Shown: one piece after another, positions 36,801 through 46,000 of the stretch
How positions within the stretch are numbered: the first letter of the stretch is position 1
How the letters are laid out: the number at the start of each line of letters is the position of its first letter
Origin: Brienomyrus brachyistius
Taxonomy: Eukaryota > Chordata > Actinopteri > Osteoglossiformes > Mormyridae
NCBI RefSeq assembly: GCF_023856365.1
Contig: NC_064543.1
Span: 9,016,452 to 9,080,451, forward strand
Direction of reading: 5' to 3'
DNA length: 64,000 nucleotides
The notes under the pieces: model-generated
The model's input: only the letters and a program-made list of their open reading frames with translations
Databases searched by the model: none
Told to the model about the DNA's origin: nothing
Made by a program: the position numbers and the translations under genes

Positions 36801-39800
36801 GTGAACGTTTCTTAGCCCAGAGTGACCCGGGAAGGGGGGACATTGCCGGCTGGGCAAACAAAAGGGCTCTTTCAGCGCCACCCCCCACCCCCTTTCAGCA
36901 CGCGCGCGCCCTCAGCCTGGGAGTTTTTTCTGAAGTTCAGCTCTAATCTCAGTTCTATGTGAACTGTGGAGCCTGTGCTCTTGGTAGCATGGTGTCCTCT
37001 GCATGCTGATCTCCTAGGGACTCTACTGAGCCATGTCCCCCACCCCAAGCCAGGGAGGCAGGGGTCCGAATGTCAACTTATGAAGTGAGCTTCTCACACC
37101 AGTCACGTACTGGGAGTCGGCCATTCAGCAGCGGACTCCTGACCGTGAATATTCATGAGGCCACTGCCTGAAACTGGACCTGGGAGACGCATCATGCTGG
37201 ATCTCCAGCGATCGCTTTATAACGCGCGGGGACCGGGGCCGCTTTACAACGCGCGGGGACCGGGGGCCGCTTTACAACGCGCGGGGACCGGGGCCGCTTT
37301 ACAACGCGCGGGGACCGGGGCCGCTTTACAACGCGCGGGGACCGGGGCCGCTTTACAACGCGCGGGGACCGGGGCCGCTTTACAACGCGCGGGGACCGGG
37401 GCCGCTTTACAACGCGCGGGGACCGGGGGCCGCTTTACAACGCGCGGGGACCGGGGCCGCTTTACAACGCGCGGGGACCGGGGCCGCTTTACAACGCGCG
37501 GGGACCGGGGGCCGCTTTATAACGCGCGGGGACCGGGGCCGCTTTACAACGCGCGGGGACCGGGGCCGCTTTACAACGCGCGGGGACCGGGGCCGCTTTA
37601 CAACGCGCGGGGACCGGGGCCGCTTTACAACGCGCGGGGACCGGGGCCGCTTTACAACGCGCGGGGACCGGGGCCGCTTTACAACGCGCGGGGACCGGGG
37701 CCGCTTTACAACGCGCGGGGACCGGGGCCGCTTTACAACGCGCGGGGACCGGGGCCGCTTTACAACGCGCGGGGACCGGGGCCGCTTTACAACGCGCGGG
37801 GACCGGGGCCGCTTTACAACGCGCGGGGACCGGGGCCGCTTTACAACGCGCGGGGACCGGGGCCGCTTTATAACGCGCGGGGACCGGGGCCGCTTTATAA
37901 CGCGCGGGGACCGGGGCCGCTTTACAACGCGCGGGGACCGGGGGCCGCTTTACAACGCGCGGGGACCGGGGGCCGCTTTATAACGCGCGGGGACCGGGGG
38001 CCGCTTTATAACGCGCGGGGACCGGGGGCCGCTTTATAACGCGCGGGGACCGGGGGCCGCTTTATAACGCGCGGGGACCGGGGGCCGCTTTATAACGCGC
38101 GGGGACCGGGGGCCGCTTTATAACGCGCGGGGACCGGGGGCCGCTTTATAACGCGCGGGGACCGGGGGCCGCTTTATAACGCGCGGGGACCGGGGGCCGC
38201 TTTATAACGCGCGGGGACCGGGGGCCGCTTTATAACGCGCGGGGACCGGGGGCCGCTTTATAACGCGCGGGGACCGGGGCCGCTTTACAACGCGCGGGGA
38301 CCGGGGCCGCTTTACAACGCGCGGGGACCGGGGCCGCTTTACAACGCGCGGGGACCGGGGGCCGCTTTACAACGCGCGGGGACCGGGGCCGCTTTACAAC
38401 GCGCGGGGACCGGGGCCGCTTTACAACGCGCGGGGACCGGGGCCGCTTTACAACGCGCGGGGGACCGGGGCCGCTTTACAACGCGCGGGGACCGGGGCCG
38501 CTTTACAACGCGCGGGGACCGGGGGCCGCTTTATAACGCGCGGGGACCGGGGGGCCGCTTTATAACGCGCGGGGACCGGGGGCCGCTTTACAACGCGCGG
38601 GGACCGGGGCCGCTTTACAACGCGCGGGGACCGGGGCCGCTTTACAACGCGCGGGGACCGGGGCCGCTTTATAACGCGCGGGGACCGGGGCCCGCTTTAC
38701 AACGCGCGGGGACCGGGGCCGCTTTACAACGCGCGGGGACCGGGGCCGCTTTACAACGCGCGGGGACCGGGGCCGCTTTACAACGCGCGGGGACCGGGGG
38801 CCGCTTTACAACGCGCGGGGACCGGGGCCGCTTTACAACGCGCGGGGGACCGGGGCCGCTTTACAACGCGCGGGGACCGGGGCCGCTTTACAACGCGCGG
38901 GGACCGGGGCCGCTTTACAACGCGCGGGGACCGGGGCCGCTTTACAACGCGCGGGGACCGGGGCCGCTTTACAACGCGCGGGGACCGGGGCCGCTTTACA
39001 ACGCGCGGGGACCGGGGCCGCTTTACAACGCGCGGGGACCGGGGCCGCTTTACAACGCGCGGGGACCGGGGCCGCTTTACAACGCGCGGGGACCGGGGCC
39101 GCTTTACAACGCGCGGGGACCGGGGCCGCTTTACAACGCGCGGGGACCGGGGCCGCTTTACAACGCGCGGGGACCGGGGCCGCTTTACAACGCGCGGGGA
39201 CCGGGGGCCGCTTTACAACGCGCGGGGACCGGGGCCGCTTTACAACGCGCGGGGACCGGGGCCGCTTTATAACGCGCGGGGACCGGGGGCCGCTTTATAA
39301 CGCGCGGGGACCGGGGCCGCTTTACAACGCGCGGGGACCGGGGGCCGCTTTACAACGCGCGGGGACCGGGGCCGCTTTACAACGCGCGGGGACCGGGGCC
39401 GCTTTACAACGCGCGGGGACCGGGGCCGCTTTACAACGCGCGGGGACCGGGGCCGCTTTACAACGCGCGGGGACCGGGGCCGCTTTACAACGCGCGGGGA
39501 CCGGGGCCGCTTTACAACGCGCGGGGACCGGGGCCGCTTTACAACGCGCGGGGACCGGGGCCGCTTTACAACGCGCGGGGACCGGGGCCGCTTTACAACG
39601 CGCGGGGACCGGGGCCGCTTTACAACGCGCGGGGACCGGGGCCGCTTTACAACGCGCGGGGACCGGGGCCGCTTTACAACGCGCGGGGACCGGGGCCGCT
39701 TTATAACGCGCGGGGACCGGGGCCGCTTTACAACGCGCGGGGACCGGGGGCCGCTTTACAACGCGCGGGGACCGGGGGCCGCTTTACAACGCGCGGGGAC

Positions 39801-42800
39801 CGGGGCCGCTTTACAACGCGCGGGGACCGGGGCCGCTTTACAACGCGCGGGGACCGGGGCCGCTTTACAACGCGCGGGGACCGGGGCCGCTTTACAACGC
39901 GCGGGGACCGGGGCCGCTTTACAACGCGCGGGGACCGGGGCCGCTTTACAACGCGCGGGGACCGGGGCCGCTTTACAACGCGCGGGGACCGGGGCCGCTT
40001 TACAACGCGCGGGGACCGGGGCCGCTTTACAACGCGCGGGGACCGGGGCCGCTTTACAACGCGCGGGGACCGGGGCCGCTTTACAACGCGCGGGGACCGG
40101 GGCCGCTTTACAACGCGCGGGGACCGGGGCCGCTTTACAACGCGCGGGGACCGGGGGCCGCTTTACAACGCGCGGGGACCGGGGGCCGCTTTACAACGCG
40201 CGGGGACCGGGGGCCGCTTTACAACGCGCGGGGACCGGGGGCCGCTTTACAACGCGCGGGGACCGGGGGCCGCTTTATAACGCGCGGGGACCGGGGCCGC
40301 TTTATAACGCGCGGGGACCGGGGGCCGCTTTATAACGCGCGGGGACCGGGGCCGCTTTACAACGCGCAGAAATTGAACCGCCACATTTTTTTGGACATGG
40401 TGCCTGCGGATGGCTGTTAGCGGCCCGAGGGCACCAAAGTCAGGCGAGAGAACCATCGGCAGCCCCAGACCCCCAGTCGTCCCCTCTGTGTGACACAGGT
40501 AGGTGCTCAGTGTAGCCAGGATGGTGGGGGGGGGGCTGTGGCCGTTGGAAAGCAGCCCGGACGCCGCCCATGTGTTATTTTGGGCTGGTAGTTTTTATAA
40601 CCGCATGTGGTTCACCTCCCACTCTGCACGGTTAAAAGCTGGACTGCCTTTCTGCATCCGCCTTGCAGAAGGATGCGTGTACTTCACTTCTGCTTCCTTT
40701 TCCACCCACACTCTAACCCCGGGAGATTCGCACCCACCTGTCCCACTTGCCAGCGAATGGTGGGGAGGGGGGAGGAGGGGCGGGTGCTTTCAGGCGGCCT
40801 CCACACCCCCGTCCCTGACATCGAGTTCTCTGACTGCGGATGTCTGAAAGCTGCAGGTCTTGTGATCTCAATTAAGTGTCTGTTTCCAAGATGTCAAACA
40901 CAACGATTGGCTGTGTAGGAAAAGGCCATCAGCAAAACAAGTCATGCCTTTTCTATTTGGTGGTGATGAAGCTGGGAGAGGCACAGCACTGAAGCTCTCT
41001 TTCTGAAGCTGAGTGCTCACTCTGGTCTGCAGAGGTTGCATGTGGATGAAGACGTTTTTTTTTTTTTTTTTACTGTAGCAGCTGTTCTGTATAATAAATA
41101 TTATCATTTTTGCATCATAATGCAGCGCCCCCCCCCCCCCCCCCCAGCAGACTGTGTGGAGTGTATCCAAGGTGACAGAGTGTCTCAGAGGAAGATGGTC
41201 CCGGCAGATACATGGCGGGGAATACCTCGCTGGTGATTTGTGGCTGGTCTTTGGCCAGGCCTGCTTAAGGTGGCGCTGCACTGCGCCTCGGTGTGACGCT
41301 TTCTGCTTAAGGTGGCGCGGCACTGCGCCTCGGTGTGAGGCTTTGGTTAGGGCTCTCTGCGCCCAGTTCCTCTTCTCACAGTGCTTACTGTATCCTCCTC
41401 ATTACGTCGCAGCTCTGCCCGTGCTGCCTGGCCACATTTCCGTTGCTTATGATGGATCGCGGCGTTTCTGGTCTCGCTTATTTATATGGAGAGGCCGATG
41501 GCACCTGACCTGAGTCCTGTCTCTCTGCAGGTGTGCCTGGCCATCGCTCACTACTCCCAGCCCGCCGACCCCCAGCTGCTCTTCGGCTTCGAGTATACCG
41601 GCAAGTGCTTCCACAGCTCCTCAGGTACCAGCTGCCTGCGTCCTGCTGCCATTCAACTCCCTGTACGGCTGTGGCTCTCGTCTATCATACTCTCTCAGTA
41701 AAAGGGTAAAAATGAGTACCTTTGCTTGTCACTGGGACTGTACCCTCAAGGGTCTGCCAGTAGTGCCCTATAGCTGTAGGTAAGCGTTCCCTTTGAATAT
41801 TCTGCATCAATTTCTGTACCATAAAAAGTACAATTACCTACAGCTAAAGGTACAACTGACGGACCCTTAAGGGAACAGCCCCAGTGACACGCAAAGGTAC
41901 AACTTTTACCCTTTTTTCTTGACAGTGTCGGGCCTCAACTTGCTGGAGCACAGCATCTCATAAGCTTGTTGCATTTGTAGTAAACGGGTCAGCAGTTACT
42001 TTGGAGACATTTTATTCAGTTTGGTTTGCAAATTTAAACCGTCACATTTAAATGCCTTGGAGTTTAACTGAAACGAATGTGCCTAAGCTGAGCCGTGAAG
42101 TGCGGAGTCATCAGCAAATCCACCCGTCTGAAACCCTCAGGTGACCGGGCCAATGGTCTGGACCCCGGAGGCAGCTTACAGACCGCCCTGTTTGACCGCT
42201 CCTCTGACTGGGACCGCGAGATCAAACGCACTGGAGCCTCTGGCTGGAGAGTGTGCTCTGTCAACGAAGGTTACGCAGTCTCTCCCAGGTGGGTGGGAAG
42301 TGTAAGCCTGACATCCGGGCTGGGGCTGGGCGTGGGGGTGGGGAGGGGGTGTTCACATAATCACACATCACAGAATGACGCAGACTGCGCCACGTTAAGC
42401 GAGGTCTCCCTCGGGAAAAAAATATGGCTTTGACACAATGCGTGAAGGACATTAAGTGGGAAACTGTTTCTTCGAAATGCTCCACTAGTGCAGAAAATGG
42501 GAAACTGTTTTTCTCTGGATATATTTTATAATACATATTAATACTTGGTCCTAACTGTTTTCGTTTCATCGTTTATTTGAAATGATTAGAATTAGGGCCT
42601 CCTACAAGGTGGATGGCAGTGACAGCGATTAACACTAGATCAGGGATGTCACACCGAGGCTCCTCCAGCACACCTACCGTAGGCTTAGAATCAGTGGCCT
42701 TGTATGTCCGTCGTGCTCCGGCCGCTCGGTCTGCTTTTCATGCGCTGTGTCGGGCTCTGGTGAGTCTCCTTATCAAAGCAGTCGGTCGGGAGCAGCAACG

Positions 42801-42974
42801 TGTCACGCCTGATGAGCGGCAGATGGGGAAATGCTCACGTGGACGGAAGATGGAGTCCAGCTTACTGAGAGCCAGATGGTCTCGTGGGTTATGGACAGAG
42901 AGGAACTCTGTGTAATTAGTCTGTTAAGCATGTGTGGTGTCAAGTGATTGTGACCCTTTGAGGGTGTGTGTGTG

Positions 42975-43065
<91 letters not shown>

Positions 43066-46000
43066 CTGTGTTTGTGTGTGTGTGTGTGGTACGTACTTTG
43101 GTTTTGAAGTCACGGTTCGTTATGTTTTCGGTACAGCAGGGGGGGTAAACGAAACCAAACATAAATTGCTTCTTTTTTCCTTTATTAAACAGTGGTTTAC
43201 TGAACTAAGCGTGAATTTCTTAAATGAAAAGCCGCTCCTGCAACCCACTAAAAGAATTAAAATTTAGTTAAGTGTATCAAAATAAATATTCTCTCAAGTA
43301 AATAGAAATAAAATAAAAGGATATATAATGTATATAATGTAAAATACAGTACTGTGGTGTGGGAAATGTTGAAGTTCAGTTAATCCCCATCCAACCATAC
43401 AAATCTGCAACTTGTGTGAACCTGGGGAGGTTCCCTTTCCTGAGCTCCTGCGCAGCGTGACGACGTTCCCGCTTCTCCTGCCCACCTGCAGCCTTCCCGA
43501 GTTTTTCGTGGTACCGGCGTCGTTGGCGGACCAAGATCTGAAGCAGTTCTCCGTCTCCTTTGCAGGCAAGCGCATCCCAGTGAGTGTGGAACGCACTTCG
43601 GGCCGATGGTGCCTTTGGGTCGCGTTTGGTGCCTGTGGGGTTGCTCCTCTGTTTGCTTGCATTGGGTTCCGTCTCTGTTCCCCCAGATGTGGTGCTGGAA
43701 TCACAGCAATGGGAGTGCTCTGGTCCGAATGGCCGGCATTAGGGACCCTCTTCAGCAGAGGAACGTTGACCGGAGGTGAGGGCTCTTCACTTCTTTCCAT
43801 CTATCTTTCAACTTCTTGTCCTGGCCTGGGTTACTGGCAGGCAGTCCCAGGCAGCTCATGGCACAAGGCTAAAGTCTGCATGGGAGCCCGTCCATCACAG
43901 GACACACACACTTTTAGAGATGTCTGTTAACCTCACTAGTGAAACGTTTTTCCAATAGTCTCTGTAGGTTGGATGAAGGTCCTCTGAATATGATGACTGA
44001 TCCAATCACAATAAACGGGTTTCCTATATGGAAATGAAACGCGATACATTCTGCTTGAAAATAGTTTCGCCATAAAAGGCCATTTTCGTGGGATGTTTGC
44101 TGAAAGGCAGGCCTGCCTTTTATTGTGGGATATTTGCTGAAAGGCAGGCCTGCCTTTTATTGTGGGATATTTGCTGAAAGGCAGGCCTGCCTTTTATTGT
44201 GGGATATTTGCTGAAAGGCAGGCCTGCCTTTTATTGTGGGATATTTGCTGAAAGGCAGTCTGCTGTCTCCATCCAGTGAGCTGGCTGGCAGAGCTTATAT
44301 ATAAAATGCCGGATCCAAAAACTAAGACTGAAATCCAAGGAATCTGATCAGTAAGGAGTAAACTGGCAGGTGTCGTTAGCAGCTGCTATCACTCTCGCTG
44401 TCTCCTGCTGTCAGGATCTGTAGCGCCATCACCAAGAGCCATCCCAAGTGCAACGACGTTCTCAAGTCCGACCTGGACAGAAGCCTGCCGAACATCCAGG
44501 AGATCCAGGCTGCCTTCGTCCGGCTGCGGCAGATCTGCGTCATTGGTGAGGGCGGGGTAGTGCTGCCCCGTGAGGCACCCTGCACTGCTGTCCGCCTGAT
44601 TACTCCCCGGTTTCTCTGTTCTCTGGCCGCCTCCACTGATGTTCCTTCCTATCTGCGCACAGAGCCCTTTGAGGAGAACGAGGAGAGGTGGCTGTCGTCC
44701 CTGGAAAGCTCGAAGTGGCTCGAGTATGTCAGGTATGTGCTGATGATCCCGCCCACCTGGCTCGCAGGTGGGATCCGTCCGCAGTCGTGCCAGCGGCAGG
44801 CGGACGCGTCTGTTTGGTGGCTGCGTGGCTCTCTGGCGCATGTTCAGGACACATCAGCCACATCAGCGCGGAGCCGTAGGCTTTGTCCCCGTCTGACGCT
44901 GAACTCCGGAGAGCCGTGTCCGTCTTCAGCACTGCCCTTTCTTCTATTTCCAGGGCCTTTTTGAAACTCTCCGTAGAGGTAGTCTACATGCTGGAGGGAC
45001 AGCTGTGTTCGGTCATGCTGCAAGGTAACTCTAGCACGTCTGGGTCTGTCTGGGGGCCCCTCGCTCTGAGCGCGCCTGAAACCTTTCTACCCACCCCTGC
45101 CCTCACAGAGGAGGAGGACCGTGACCTCGCCTGCGTGGTCTCCTCTCTGGTGCAGCTCATGCTGGACCCCCATTACCGCAGCCTGGGGGGCTTCCAGAGC
45201 CTGGTGCAGAAGGAGTGGGTGATGGCTGGCCATCGCTTCCTGGACAGGTGCAACCACTTGAAGAAGAATGATGGGGAAGAGGTAAAATTGCAGAGAAACC
45301 CAGCAGCAATGGGGTCTAGGGGCTGCTCTGCTTTGTTGTCACGTCCGCCTTGAGTCTGATCCTTGTCTTGTTCCTTCCCTCCTTCCCTCTCAGTGCCCCC
45401 TGTTCCTGCTCTTCCTGGACTGCGTGTGGCAGCTGATGAACCAGTATCCCGCCGCCTTTGATTTCACAGAGACCTACCTGACCGTGCTCAGCGACAGCAT
45501 GTGGATCCCCGTCTTCAGCACCTTCCTCTTCAACTGTCCCCGACAGTGTGCCGAGCGCAGCAGGGTGAGTGTGCCCCCCCCTCCCACCTTGGGACCACCT
45601 TGGGCTGTTGACCGTTTAAAGGTTTTTACTCGGCCCTGTCTCTCCCCAACCCACTCTCCAGGACTTTGCGCAGAGTGAAAGCATCGAGCTCGGGCAGGAC
45701 AAGGCTCTGCGCTTCCCCTGCGTGTGGGACTGGGGACATCAGTTCTCCGTAAAGGATCAGACCCTGTTTAACAGTCCTCTCTACGTGGGCAAGAGTGTCA
45801 CCTTTGTGCATAATGGCACAGTGAAGACCTTCAGGCGGACCAAGGTAGGTGTACCACCTCACCCTTGGAGTGTGACATTGTAGCAGGGAGGCTTGACCTC
45901 CAGAGGTATTTTGCTCTTGGTATTAACCTCATGTGTGGTGCCTTCTGCTTCCTGCAGAAGAGCCACAGTGCCTCCCTGAGGGGCCCGCCATCTTTGCCCA

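Noticed and set aside
37155..38039. 294-codon frame of GPGPLYNAR repeats
   Set aside because: It is the 27-bp minisatellite read in one frame. It is lost as soon as 28-bp units occur, and it sits inside an mtmr10 intron.
43412..43930. 172-codon frame over mtmr10 exons 8-9
   Set aside because: Only 43492-43579 matches MTMR10. The rest is intron read-through.
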